Positions 1 to 11,476 of a stretch of 64,000 nt of DNA are shown here, piece after piece. The translations under genes were made by a program, and so were the position numbers. The notes under the pieces were generated by a model. The model was not told the DNA's origin. It saw only the letters and a list, made by a program, of their open reading frames with translations, and searched no databases. The stretch's first letter is position 1. Every line of letters begins with the position of its first letter. The stretch covers positions 92,109,447-92,173,446 of the forward strand of contig NC_086180.1 in NCBI RefSeq assembly GCF_023053635.1. Reading direction: 5' to 3'. The stretch comes from Elgaria multicarinata webbii. Lineage: Eukaryota > Chordata > Lepidosauria > Squamata > Anguidae.

Positions 1-246
1 ATGGAATTTCAGCAGGTGTCATTTGTACATATGGGGACCTGGGGAAATTTCCTTTTCATCACAACAGTTAAAGCTGCAGGTGCCCTGCCCTCTTTTAAAT
101 CTGGTCACTCTAGCTCCTGCAGCTTTAACTGTTGTGATGAAGAGGGCATTTCACCAGGTTCTCCATATATACGAATGACACCTGCTGAAATTCCCTTTTC
201 AATACAACTGTTAAAGATACAGGAGCCCTGTCCTCCTTTCCATATA
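1..246. mobile_element. hAT-type palindromic MITE (family A), left end outside window
   Basis: This is the right-hand portion of the same palindromic element found complete at 3558-3877 and 22401-22723. It carries the arms (GCAGGTGTCATTTGTA and its mirror) and the CTGTCCTCC motif near the end. The terminal GGTCACCCTA is not intact here, because the next copy starts at 249. Open frames across it are by-products of the palindrome and code for nothing recognisable. Confidence 0.75.
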
Positions 247-248
247 GC

Positions 249-568
249 TAGGGTGACCATATTCAAAGGAGGACAGGGCTCCTGTATCTTTAACAGTTGT
301 ATAGAAAAGGGAATTTCAGCAGGTGTCATTTGTAGGCATGCAGCACCTGGTGAAATGCCCTCTTCATCACAACAGTGAAAGCTGCAGGAGCCCTGACCTC
401 TTGTGTATCTGATTACTCTAGTATAGCTCCTGCAGCTTGCACTGTTGTGATAAAGAGGGCATTTCACCAGGTTCTCCATATATACAAATGACACCTGCTG
501 AAATTCCCTTTTCAATACAACTGTTAAAGATACAGGAGCCCTGTCCTCCTTTTCATATGGTCACCCTA
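249..568. mobile_element. hAT-type palindromic MITE (family A), full-length copy
   Basis: It begins TAGGGTGACCATAT and ends ATATGGTCACCCTA, about 320 bp with the two halves mirror images. No matching flanking 8-mers were seen (left CATATAGC, right TTTAACCT). The junction with the preceding copy therefore looks like a rearrangement or an insertion next to an older copy. Confidence 0.8.
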
Positions 569-1529
569 TTTAACCTTCCCACAAGCCTGAGACTGTCTCT
601 GACCTTCAAATTGTCAAATTGGTCCCCGAAGAGGAGGCTTGGCTGCCAAAGCTTTGGGAGCAGCCTACTTTGCTTTGAACTGCTTTGGAAGGTGACCATA
701 TGACAAGAAAAAACAGGATTTGTTAGGATTTTTGGTAACAAATCCGGGAATGGTGGGATTATGAAATTGAAGAAATATCCAGATTTTTCCCATCCTCCCC
801 ACCCAAAGGGCAGTTCTTCATTATAGTCGATGGGAATAAACAAAAATACTTACAGCTCCATCATTTTTAAAAATAAAGAGATGAAACTTGGCACCACAAT
901 AGCTCTTAGGTAGGGCTTTAATCATGCCAAATTTATAGCAGATCTGTTAATCCATTGATTTTTTAGCATTTTTAAAAAAGTTTGAGGTTTTAAAATTATT
1001 ATTTTTAAAAACTGCTGGAGCCAAACTTCCTCTTTGGGGTCTTGCACATTGAGCAGTTTCAGCCCTTGGCATCAAGGGGATCTCCAGACTTTAGGTAAGA
1101 AGTCCTGGGCAAGCAGGGCACCTTTCCTGTTGCAGATTGGTGGGCAGTTGGGCACCTGGAACTCGGCAGAGGCGAGGCATCCACAGATCAAAATGTGGGA
1201 AAGCAGAGGTCAGTCAAAGCAGCCCATGGTCCAAAACAGAATGGCCCAGAGGCCTTTTTCTCAGAGTTCCACATCCTTAGAGAAAAACTCTCACGACCAA
1301 CAGTGAGGTGCCAGTCGAGAGAGAGGCTCTTATCTTTGTGGATGTCCTGTTGCTGTGGATGTTGGAACCTGGCATGTCATTGCTTTGCTTTGCTACCCCT
1401 TCCCTTCCACTGCACTTTGTTCACTTGTGAGCTAGGCTCTGTCTGCACTGCTGGAATGCAATGCAGAACATTTGACGTGCGTGTCAGAGAAAAATAGATA
1501 GATTTGCGGCTTTGGCAGGCTGGCATATC
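569..1529. other. No gene; repeat debris
   Basis: No coding signal was found. Positions 692-705 resemble the family A terminus (GGTGACCATATG). Positions about 845-1000 match the inner part of the palindromic family B elements (compare 2525-2690 and 7615-7750). The rest is unrecognised. Confidence 0.5.
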
Positions 1530-3480
1530 TCTTAGAGACAGAGTTAGACTGAAGATACAACTCAGAGACAGCTGTAGTTGAGCCCTGAGAGGCTGGCGTG
1601 CCAAACAGAGCTTTTCAAGAGTGTCTCAGAGTCCAGTGTTGGTGCAGGTGGAGGTGTTCTTTTAAAAAACAAGAGTTAATCTGTAAGCTGGCACCCTACC
1701 CCTTGCCACAAGTTAAAAGTGGACCATTGGGAGACTTCGGCAGAGTGTGTGCGTGTGTGTTTGGGAGATTGTTTGAGGCAGGAGGCTGGAGACGTTGGCT
1801 GGCTGACATAAGGCAGAGAGAGGCTGAAGGCAATCCAGATGCATCTGTAGCTTGACCCTGAGAGGCTGGCTTGCCACCCAAAGCATTTTAAGAGTGCATC
1901 AGAGTCAAGGAGTTGCACGGGAGGAGAGGAGGTGGAGGCAGCTGGCAGCGGAGGGTTTTAAAGTAAGAGTCACTGGACACAACCAAGCAATAAGCTGGCA
2001 CCCTACCCCCAGCCACAGGGTAAAACTGTGCAGCCCAGCTGGACTGTTGGCAGAGGGGGGGGACTGTTTGAGGCTGGAGGCTTTGATTTGGCTACAATAA
2101 CTTAGAGTTCCATCACACCTACATTTTCCGACAGTTTGTTTCTGTGGTTTCCCCCTCTATTTCCTTAGCGAGTTGAGCGCTGGGCACTTTCACGTCTGGG
2201 CATTGTTGCACTCGTATCTTTTCACCTATGTCGCTACTATGCCAGCAAAATCTCCCACCCTGCCCCCTACGTTCTCCTTCCCCCTGCAGTTGTTTTGTAG
2301 GGTTTTTTGCTCATTTCAAAGGGTGGGCTGATTATCAATCATTTTAACGAATTTCTTTTGTAAATGTGGTCAGGTCCCCTACTTTGCTCCAAGGTAACCA
2401 AAATGCTTACGTCTGTGTAATTTTGAAAGATAAAGAGATCAAATGTGGCACAATGATAGCTCTTAAGGAAGGCTTTAGTCACACCAAGTTTGAATCAGAT
2501 CTGTTCATGCCCTGATTTGAAGGAATATTCAAAATGGAAATTAACAAAAATGCCTACATCTGTGTAATTTTTAAAGATAAAGAGATGAAACTTGGCAAGT
2601 TGATAGCTCTTAAGGAGGGCTTTAGCCTTCCAAGTCTGAACCAGATCCATTGTTGCCTTGATTTTTAGGAATTTTTTAATTCCCCCCTCAAGCCATTCCC
2701 TAGATGGTGAAATTCCAATGCAAAATTCCACCTGTTTGCATTTGTGGAGGGTCTGTGTTCCTTTACTTTGATAATATGCAGCTTTACTTTGATAATACAC
2801 AGCTGTTCATAAAAACAGAGTTCTGCTAGGGTCTTCAGGGACATGGGCTCCTTCCCCTGCTCTCACTTTGGCTTTGTTGTCTAGCAATTTACTGATTTAA
2901 CATTTCATCAGCTGGGGTCCGTTTCTGCAGACAATGAGGGTTGGGTTGGAGCAGTAAAAAGTCCACTCAACCAACTAAGCACAAGTCTCCATTGTTTGAC
3001 ACAGCATGAAGCGCCCTTCCCTCCCCTTTCATCAGCAAGACTCCATTCAAAGCACATGCCCCCAAGCACACACACCCAACAAAGGAAAAAACAAGAAGAC
3101 AGTAATACAGGGAGGCTTAAGGGTGCATTAAATCTGCTTGGGGTAAATAATCCAGACTTTCCCCACACCAAAATAATACACAAAACGGAGGAAAAGAGGC
3201 AAGATGGGTGCAGGACAGGGGCACGGTCACGTGAGTCCTGCGGTGCAATGCCAGATTTCAGACTTGGTGAGAGTGCGTTAAACTATTGATGTGATGGAGC
3301 TCTTAGAGAGACAACAGAGGCTGCACAGACAACCCAGAGACACCTGTTGTAACGTAGCCCCAAGGTGCTGGCATGAAACACAGGGCATTAGAAAGAGGGT
3401 CTCAGAGTCATGTGTTTGTGCAGGAAGTAGACAGGAGTTCAAAGTCTGGATGTGCAAAGTGGTGCCAGTGCACAAATCTT
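1530..3480 (+). repeat. Three tandem copies of a ~275-300 bp repeat, the third split by a transposon
   Basis: Copy 1 covers about 1530-1800 and copy 2 about 1801-2100. Copy 3 is split, with its body at about 3303-3480. All share the pattern CCTGAGAGGCTGGC, then CTCAGAGTC, GTGCAGG and GCTGGCACCCTACCCC. The copies are diverged. The split in copy 3 is caused by the family B element at 2105-3302. Confidence 0.65.
2105..3302. mobile_element. Palindromic DNA transposon (family B), ~1.2 kb non-autonomous
   Basis: The termini are inverted: GAGTTCCATCACACC on the left and the complement of GAGCTCCATCACATC on the right. TTA flanks both sides (2102-2104 and 3303-3305), and the duplication may extend to TTAGAG. 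The neighbouring tandem unit supplies an empty-site comparison (CTTAGAGACAG at about 1529). A 3-bp TTA duplication would fit a PIF/Harbinger-like origin, but no transposase is present, so the superfamily is uncertain. Confidence 0.6.
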
Positions 3481-3557
3481 GAGAAGCTAATATATATAAT
3501 TGAGAAATGTGAATCAGCGAAGTAGTGTCTGCCGCCCACAACACCCACCCTAATGTT

Positions 3558-3877
3558 TAGGGTGACCATATGAAAAGGAGGACAGGGCTCCTGTATCTTT
3601 AACAGTTGCATAGAAAAGGGCATTTCAGCAGGTGTCATTTGTATATATGGAGAACCTGGTGAAATTCCCTCTTCATCACCACAGTTAAAGCTGCAGGAGC
3701 CCTGCCCTCTTTTAAATCTGGTCACTCTAGTATAGCTCCTGCTGCTTTAACTGTTGTGGTGAAGAGGAAATTTTACCAGGTTCCCCATATATACAAATGA
3801 CACCTGCTGAAATTCCCTTTTCTATGCAACTGTTAAAGATACAGGAGCCCTGTCCTCCTTTTCATATGGTCACCCTA
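3558..3877. mobile_element. hAT-type palindromic MITE (family A) with exact 8-bp TSD
   Basis: The element runs from TAGGGTGACCATATG to its complement CATATGGTCACCCTA, 320 bp, with near-mirror halves. The flanking 8-mer CTAATGTT occurs at both 3550-3557 and 3878-3885. An 8-bp duplication is the hAT hallmark. It has no coding capacity. Confidence 0.9.
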
Positions 3878-3916
3878 CTAATGTTAGAATAGAGAAACTT
3901 GTGACAATCATACACA

Positions 3917-3918
<2 letters not shown>

Positions 3919-3964
<46 letters not shown>
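3919..3964. repeat. (AT)n microsatellite
   Basis: An uninterrupted run of AT dinucleotides, 46 bp. The tyrosine/isoleucine-rich frames across it are artefacts. Confidence 0.97.
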
Positions 3965-3966
<2 letters not shown>

Positions 3967-6279
3967 AAAAGCCAGCCAGCTGGCCGGCACCAAGCCCCAT
4001 TACCACCAGCACCAGCAGCTTGCAGCGAAGTGAGGATGCAGTCAGAAAAAATATTTGAGGGAAGGGGAGAATGTAACACACAGAGTACAGCAAAAGCTTC
4101 AAAGTACATCAAAACCTACAAAAGTAGGAGTGAGTGAAGTTAATTTGAGATACATTGAATCTCTCACTTGTTCTTTATTTCAGTGTAAAATCAGACATGT
4201 GACCAAGGCTATGTTTGTGTGGCACACGCCCTTGGTGCTGGACACACACCCTGGGGGCGGCCATGTTATCCTCCTTTTTGGTTTCCAAAATATGGTCACC
4301 CAACACAAAGTCTGAATCTTTCCTAAATGGCCTTCTACAGTTCTGGATTTGTGCTAAATCCAAAGTGGATACATGCCACTAGTAGAGACCTTTTGGAGGC
4401 CCACTTCTTACTCCCTTGAACTCTCTGCTTCCTCTTCTTTACCTACACTGACACCATCACTTGCCAAGCACAGATAAGTGGGAGGTTGAACTGAGCACTA
4501 ACAACAGTAGTGCTCAGTTTAACAGTAGCGCACAGCCTTCCTTCTTTACTCATTGTAGTGGAGAAGATTACGCGGAGCACAAGGAGCAGAACCACAGTGC
4601 TAGTCCTGCCCTCAGTGTTGCACAGCCAGGCTAGAAAGGAGTGTGGACATCTGAACAGGAAGCCCTGAATGTGAGCAGCTGCTCTCTCATACACATTCTA
4701 TCTTCCCAGTCATGTGCAGCTCCTACATGGAAGCAACTACTCACACGTAGGGGTCCCTCTTCAGGAATTCCTACGATTCTGTGGGCCATCTGTCAGGGAT
4801 ACTGTAACTGCACCCTGCAGTGCAGATGAAGGTCTGGATACTGCAGTTTGCACTAGCTGAAGTTTCCAGACACTCTCTTCAAGGGAAGCCCCACATGTCA
4901 CGCTGCCTAAAGAATAGATCGCTGTGGCTAGATCAAGGAAATGCTCATATGAGAGTTATGTGCACGTTGTCCACATTGGGAGGAAGAAAGAGATGGAGTT
5001 TCTTCCCTGCCCCCTTTCTACTACTGCATGGGCAACATCCAGCCTGTGTGCCAAATCCAGCCTGCAGGGTTGCCCAGTCCAGCCCATGGATGGTTCGAAA
5101 CCTCCGAGGGGCCCTCGCTTCCCTTCCCTTCCCCCCTTCCCCCCCCCTCAAGCCCCATCCTCTGGCCTGGAGAGAGGAATCCCCATGTTATCTTCCATCT
5201 CTGATTAGAGATAACAAGAGTATTCCTCTGCACACCATTCACCCCCTCAAAAGGGGGAGCAGGCGGAGGGGTGACTGAGTAGCATGAAATTTCTGACCAG
5301 GTAAAACAAAGGGATTTCCCCTGGACAAATGTCTTCCTGCACCATCTGCTCCCTAACGGAGACCCAAGTGGTGCAGGAAAAAGGTGCCCAATTCACCCCA
5401 GCGCTGGCTGAGTTGTTCTCTCCATGCCTCTTTGGTCCTGAAGAAGGAAAGTAGGCAGGCTGCTGCTGACAATGTCTCAATATCGGAGGAGCCTTGAGGA
5501 TGGGCCCCACCCCCTAGTCTGCCGGGCTTGGTCTGGGGGTAATCCAGCCACTGGACTGAACATGATCGCCCCGTTTCCGCCTGCACTGAGACTATTGCAA
5601 ATGATAGCCCATATTCAGTTGCATAAAGTACATAAACTAGGGGCTGGTTGTTGTATATTTCCAAGGCAGGTCAGCAACACGATTACATTTTTCTCTTCCC
5701 TTTCCTAGTGAGATTTGCTGTGTATAAGGTTTCCCTTCAGAGGGATAAACTGAAGTGAGTGGAACAATACCGCCTACTGTCGAACAAGGGCCTTTGCCGG
5801 TCTGCCATGTTTCCCTGCAATTCTTTCACCAGATAAAACCACTTACTTTTATGCCCGTTCCCCAGGGTGTTACCTGGAGACACCAAACTTCAAACAGATT
5901 AACTGGAACTCTTTCATCATATGGAAGTTATCTTTACCATTACTCTGGAACAGAAAAGACACACTATCACCTTCTTTGCATCAGAAGAAATGCATTCTGC
6001 CAGCATTCCTTATTTAACTCTAAAGTTTAGACTGCAGGCATTAAAACTAGCAAGATATAGGATAAACCTCCTCTTAAAAGGCCTTATTAAGGAAAGTGAA
6101 AGGTTCAAGATAGCTTTACAAGTTCTTTATTAGCCTAAGAATAAATCTTCCTTTGATTCTAATATAACGGTTAGGCAGTGTTTAATGCTATACTTGAAGG
6201 CTCCAGGAAAGTAAGAACAAATGTTAAAATAAAGATTAAACATTTAAAATATACTAAAATCGAATGGCAAATACAATGC
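3965..6279. other. Intergenic, no recognised element
   Basis: I see no gene. Positions 4262-4303 contain a terminus-like AATATGGTCACCC resembling MITE family A. Pyrimidine-rich stretches and runs of C occur at 5120-5150. Frames of up to 152 codons are open in several phases, with no domain, splice context or codon pattern suggesting coding. Confidence 0.5.
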
Positions 6280-6450
6280 AGTTGTTGGGTGTCAAATAAG
6301 GAGCAGGGAGACTCCAGTTTAAATTCCCACTCACTGAGAGACCCTGGGTTAGCTACTCACTATGTATTAGCCTGATCTACATCACAGGGTTGTTGTGAAG
6401 ATATTTACACAGCCCTGAACTCCTTGTAGCAATGATGGGATATAAGTGTT
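6280..6450 (+). repeat. Degenerate tRNA-derived SINE (MIR/CORE-like)
   Basis: It has the SINE order of B-box remnant (CAGTTTAAATTCCCACT), then GACCCTGGGTTAGCTACTCAC, then CACAGGGTTGTTGTGA, then a GGGATATAAGTG tail. The same order is seen in reverse at 36655-36890. Confidence 0.65.
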
Positions 6451-7105
6451 ATAATTGAATGAAAAGAAACTTTGCTTATCCAGACACTAAAAGTTTGTAT
6501 ATCATGTCTGGGAAATGCTCAGATAAGGTGCTGTATGAACCTCACGATTAATATAAGTTCTCCCCAAATGTAGAGCCCGTTCCTCTGGAAGCCTATATGG
6601 GGAGAAGTGTAAATGAGATGCATCCTGCTCCTTAGACTTTGCTACATGTCGTTTGGGTGCTTTAAACCCTCTCTGTATCTGCATTCCATAGCCAGCTGCA
6701 AGAGAGACCCAACCCGGCCTCAAAGCTGCCTGAGCTGCAGGACCTGCCCAAAGCACTCAGGCAGTCATACATATATCCACTCCCCCTATTTGCCCAATAC
6801 ATGTGTGCCAGGCAGTTTGTAGGGAAGAAGGCTTAGATGACAGGCTGATAGGATGTGCATGTGACAGCTAATTAGGCATGTGACAGGATTATGAGAGCTA
6901 GCAGTGGAACATGGGAAAGGGGCAGCTGAAACCTAAAGGACGTTGCTCAGACCCTGGGATGAGATAGCCGGGTGGGTGGGCAAGGCAGCAGCAGTGAGGG
7001 ATGCTAATGAAAGGATCTTAGCAGGCTCTAGCAAACTGGGGCTGGTTAGCAAAAGATATTTTACAAGCAAATCCTTGGTCCTACTACTCTCTCTCTCAAC
7101 ACAAC
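6451..7105. other. Intergenic, nothing recognised
   Basis: No coding or repeat identity that I can support. A (CT)-rich stretch lies just before the next transposon. Confidence 0.5.
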
Positions 7106-8698
7106 GAGCTCCATCACACCAAGTTTTTTTTTATCCAGTTTTCATCCGCAGTTTCCCCCTCCGTTTCCTTAGTGAGTCAATCTGTGCATTGTTGCACTCT
7201 TTCAGCTCATGTATCTTTTCACCTGGAACACTACTAGGCTGGAGAAATCTCCCGCCACACCCCCTACATTCTCCTTTCCCTTGCAGTTAATTGTTTATTT
7301 TTAAAAAATATTTCTTTATATCTGCTAAATACAATAGTAAAGCAGCCTGAAACTGCACAATTGCAGTGAAACAACACACTATACTTTCCACTAAGATCAT
7401 ATTAAACAAACTCCAAGGAAAGGAGGCCATTTGTAGGAAGCAGGAGGGAGCCCACAGGCCAAGACTGTTGCTGCCCCTTGGCTTGGGCAGGGTTTACAGG
7501 GGAGGAGGAGCAAAGGTTTGCTTTGCTCCTTTCAAGGGATGGGCAGATGAACAATCATTTTAACTAATTTCTTTTGTAAAGGTGGTCCGGTCCCCTCCTT
7601 TGCTCCAAGGTAACCAAAATGCTTACATCTGTGTAAGTTTTACAGATAAAGAGGCCAAACTTGGCAAGGTGATAGCTCTTAAGGAAGGCTTTAGCCATGC
7701 CACATTTGAATCAGATCACTTCATCCCTTGATTTTTTAAGGATTTTTTTAAAAAAAATTCCCCTTAAACCCTTTTCCTAATAGTCCACCAGTGCGAAGGA
7801 TTGATTTTTAATAGTATGGTCACTCAGAAGCTTTAAAAAAAAAAGTCTAAAACAGCAAACTGGAAAGAAGTCCTCTGCAACCATTTGCTTACTTTTGAGG
7901 TCTTACTTCTTTTTACTCAGAAGTAAGTTTCTCTATGTTCAATGGGGTTTATTCAAAGGTAAGCATTTGTGGGATTTTAGTATGACTTGGATGTAAATGC
8001 AGTTGAAATCATTGGGATTTACTCGTGAGTAAGGGGACCAGTAGATCTCTGTTTATGAACTTGGAGATGCACAGCTTCGCATGATCAAAGGAAAGGAAAA
8101 TCAATCCTTCACACTGATGGGCTATCAGAAAAAGAGTTTAAGGGGGGATTTAAAAAATCCTAAAAATCAAGGGATGAACTGATCAGATTCAAACTTGGCA
8201 TGCAGAAAGATCTACTTAGGAGCTATCACTGGCCCAATTTTGATCTCTTCATCTTTAAAAATGAGGGAGCTGCAGGCAAGGAGGGTGCATTTTCCACATT
8301 TCTTTTAAGGTGAAAATGTATCCTTGCTCATGCCTACTCAGAAGTAAGAACATAGACTTAAATGGAACCTCTCTCTCCCCCCCTTCACAGTTCGGCAGAG
8401 AACACACACACCCGCCTCCTCTTTTGTTAGCGAGACCACCCTTAGACACACAGGCCCCCAATAAAGAACAGAATGGTCAGATAGAACGCAACGACAGCAA
8501 TACACAGGAAAGAGGAGAGCATTTTTTTCACATGGAGGGAAAAAAACCCAGACTTTCCCCACTCCAAAAAGAAACCAAACACAGAGGGGAAGAGGTGAAA
8601 TGAGTGCAGGACATGGAGGACATCATGTGAGTTCTGGGCTGCAGAACCGCATACCAGGCATGGCCAGTGTGCGATAAATTCCTGGTGTGATGGAGCTC
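7106..8698. mobile_element. Palindromic DNA transposon (family B), longest copy ~1.6 kb
   Basis: It is bounded by GAGCTCCATCACACC and its exact complement GGTGTGATGGAGCTC. The left part repeats 2105-2690 (CTCCAAGGTAACCAAAATGC, AGATAAAGAG, GATAGCTCTTAAGGA). The right part repeats 3000-3302. An inner inverted pair (about 7785-7810 and 8096-8125) encloses a segment that lies in the opposite orientation in the copy at 29346-30237. The flanks (AAC, AAT) do not match. No transposase frame was found. Confidence 0.65.
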
Positions 8699-9085
8699 AA
8701 TATTTTCAGTGGGAAATTGTGTGTGTGATCCCTAGGGGATTGTGCTGTTGAGACTCCTGTAGGATAAGAACAGCAAGTTCTGAAACTTGCTTACAAGTCA
8801 TTAATTCCTAATTCCAGTTCTCCACAGACTTGATACTGTTGAGACAACTAATGACATTCTTAACTATCATTTCAGACACAACTGACAGGGGCAGTGTCTT
8901 GTCTAGGACAGACCAGCTAAGGCATCATACTCTGGGCATTTGCAAACTATTAACATATCTTAATGCTTTTGGGTTATTTAACAAATCTACCAACTGAAGT
9001 TATCAAAGTGTTTTACAATACATTTAAAATATAACAAAATAGACAAGAATAATTAGAAGCATATACAAGCTTCCTCTCAGACCCC

Positions 9086-9309
9086 AGATGTTCCAGCTTC
9101 AGTTTTTTCAGTTTTTTCTGGCTTTATACTGTTACTTTTACCCTACCCAGTGCCTGTTTACCCTACCCAGTGCCTGTTTGCTTTCTCTTCCCCTCCTTAT
9201 TGTTTTATCATGGTTTTATTAGAATGTAAGCCTATGCTGCAGGGTCTCGCTATTTACTGTTTTACTCTGTACAGCACCATGTACATTGATGGTGCTATAT
9301 AAATAAATA

Positions 9310-9350
<41 letters not shown>
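9086..9350 (+). mobile_element. L2-like LINE 3' end, subfamily with AAT-repeat tail
   Basis: The 3' block reads AATGTAAGCCTATGC, then CAGCACCATGTACATTGATG, then GTGCTATATAAATAAATAAT, followed by (AAT)n. The same block occurs reversed at 44853-45140, 56862-57010, 60446-60766 and 62202-62310. In the 60446 copy the region upstream translates to an L2-type C-terminal motif. Here a short TACCCTACCCAGTGCCTGTT unit is duplicated in tandem at about 9140-9178. Confidence 0.65.
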
Positions 9351-9351
<1 letters not shown>

Positions 9352-9359
9352 TGTCTTCA

Positions 9360-9533
9360 TGATTTTGGGATCTTAGCATTGCTGTTGGTTTTATTCTGTT
9401 GCTGTTTTTTATTTTTTAGGGTTTTACATTATGTACTATTATATTCTTATATATGATTTAAGCTTAATTTTGAGAACTGCCCAGGGACCATTGGGCAGTA
9501 TATAGACATGAAATAAATAAATAAAGCAGTTTT
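9360..9533 (+). mobile_element. L2 LINE 3' tail
   Basis: It ends GAACTGCCCAGGGACCATTG, then GGCAGTATATAGACATG, then (AAAT)n. This is the same 3' end that follows L2 coding sequence at 18600-18975. Confidence 0.6.
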
Positions 9534-9554
9534 ATAGGTTCTAGGTTAAGATAA

Positions 9555-10206
9555 GGGTCGTTGCTAGACGAGGCGTTAGCGTGGTGTGAGGCCCGGTTTC
9601 CCTCCTGTGCATCCAGATGACGCACAGGGGAATCTGGGGTCAGGCCGCGCAGAAACCTGCCTTAAACCGGCATAAGCGAATTCGCTTATGGCCTGGTTTT
9701 TCCGCAGCCCTGGCCGTGGCTTTTTGCGGCTGCTCACTTACTCACAAGTAGCCGGGAGATGCCACAGACTGGGCACAGCGCTCATACGAGCACTGTGCCC
9801 ATCGGGCCGGGGGGGAAGGCCAGACCCGGCAGGACAGAGGGGGGGAGAAGAGTGGGCATTGGGGATGGCAAGGGGACGGGAGAAGAAGAGCGGGGGACAG
9901 GGCATCGGGGATGGCAAGGGGGCGGGAGAAGAGTGGGGGACAGGGCATCGGGCATGGGGGAGAACGATTGAGCGAGCGGGCAGGGGGGCATCAGGAATTG
10001 TGGGGGGATCAGGGGCAGGGGGAGCGGGGACCCTTTATTTTTTTTAAAAAAGCACTTACCTTCTCCGGCGCACATGGCCCTTTAAGGGCCGAAAACCCTT
10101 GCCCCGTCGGTTGTTGACGTCTAGAAGCCGGCAACGGCGCACGCTACCTCTAGCGCGCCGTCGCCCCGCCTCCCTGCCGGCTTATCCGGCAGGTCTAGCA
10201 AGGCCC
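9555..10206. mobile_element. GC-rich palindrome-bearing MITE candidate, ~650 bp
   Basis: The left end is GGGTCGTTGCTAGAC and the complement of the right end is GGGCCTTGCTAGAC. Inside are self-complementary blocks (CATAAGCGAATTCGCTTATG at about 9670-9690, and GCCGGCTTATCCGGC). G+C is far above the AT-rich flanks. No target duplication could be fixed. Frames of up to 119 codons reflect low stop density only. Confidence 0.5.
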
Positions 10207-10373
10207 AAAGTCTAAATTATTTTGCTTTATTACAACTTACATGCAACCATTTACTGTAACTTTTGAACAAGATAATATAAATATTGATTAAAAGATCTGA
10301 AAATGGCAGTCTCTCCAAATAAAATAAGAGGAGGAGGAGGAGGAGGAGAAAAAAATCTGAGGGCTGGGGTAGA

Positions 10374-11096
10374 ACTAGGGCTAATCTACACCTGTAGCCT
10401 TTTCGGTATGGAAGAAGGTTGCTTCTGGACGTTCCTCACTTCCACGACAGCCACATATGGGGCACACATGACTGATGTTTACCGCAATTACAGGATTGTT
10501 GTTGTGGGAGCATGTGTGCCCCATTTCTCTGCTTCCACATGTGTATCAGTGCCAGGCAGATGATGTGTACAACTGCTCTCCCCAGCATTGCGTGCTGCTG
10601 CGTCACACCCAGCTACAGAGCAGAGGTTTTTTTTAATGACTTATGAGGCATGTGCACGAGCACAGATGCACAGCAACATATGGGCACCTCTACCTCTGCT
10701 GTGTTTGTGAGAAGGAATATGCACTCCTGCACAGAGTTATGCTTGTATTAAAAAAAACATGCTGATACCCATCCAAAACATGTGACGGAAATGGTGGACA
10801 GGTCCACTCCCACACACCTCCGCTACCCATGGGCACACCCCTCGCAGCTGTTTGGTTGTTCGCTGAGGCCACAACTCTTGATGAACAACTATATTGCAAA
10901 GGGAGGGCTCACCACATGCATCCTTCGGAATAGAAGCGACGGGCGGGGGGAATGCAACAAAAGCAGTCAGGGATATTCTGGAATAAATGAGAGGTGGAAC
11001 CAAGATCACCATGAGAACACCGGAATGTCATGGGCCCCGTTAGTGATGACTGTGATACAATCCTGCAATAAATGGCTGGTGCAGACTCCTCCTTAG
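10374..11096. mobile_element. Possible degraded hAT-like element
   Basis: The left end GGGCTAATCTACACC resembles the family C terminus at 63599 (GGGGCTCATCTACACC). A weaker inverse (GGTGCAGACTCC, CTTAG) closes near 11096. Internal mirror blocks ATGGGGCACACATG (about 10456) and CATGTGTGCCCCAT (about 10511) support a palindromic origin. Confidence 0.3.
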
Positions 11097-11284
11097 AAAC
11101 ACTTTTGCTCCACCAGGGCCTCTTACATCTACCACTGGTGAGGAAACTAACAACTTGCCGCTATACCAGCCATTTTCTCTGAGATTTGTCATGTCCTAGA
11201 GATTCAGAAACATCTAGAACATCTGAAGTCTGAGGCGAAAACTATAAACACCTTAGTAGTCCTTCTTGAATAACTATCTATTTT

Positions 11285-11380
11285 TTCTATTTCAAATCTA
11301 TTGTAAGCCACCTCAAGAATGTCAGTTAGTAGGCTATAAACACTCCAAATAGTTATAAATAATAAATAAATAATAATGTG
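11285..11380 (+). mobile_element. L2 LINE 3' tail fragment
   Basis: TTGTAAGCCACCTCAAGAATG is followed by AGGCTATAAACA and (AATAAAT) repeats, an eroded version of the L2 3' end. Confidence 0.45.
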
Positions 11381-11476
11381 TGGGTAATCTTATTCAGGCC
11401 CTTGTCTTACTGAAAAAAAAGAAGAAAGTCAGAACTAGGCTTGCCACCTGGATGTTTAGGTCCCCCTAAGATGTTC

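Noticed and set aside
105-515. Repetitive 136-codon and related frames
   Set aside because: They are translations of the palindromic MITE. The same peptide words appear on both strands because the DNA is a mirror.
3870-4137. Frames with long YIYIYI runs
   Set aside because: Translations of the (AT)n microsatellite.
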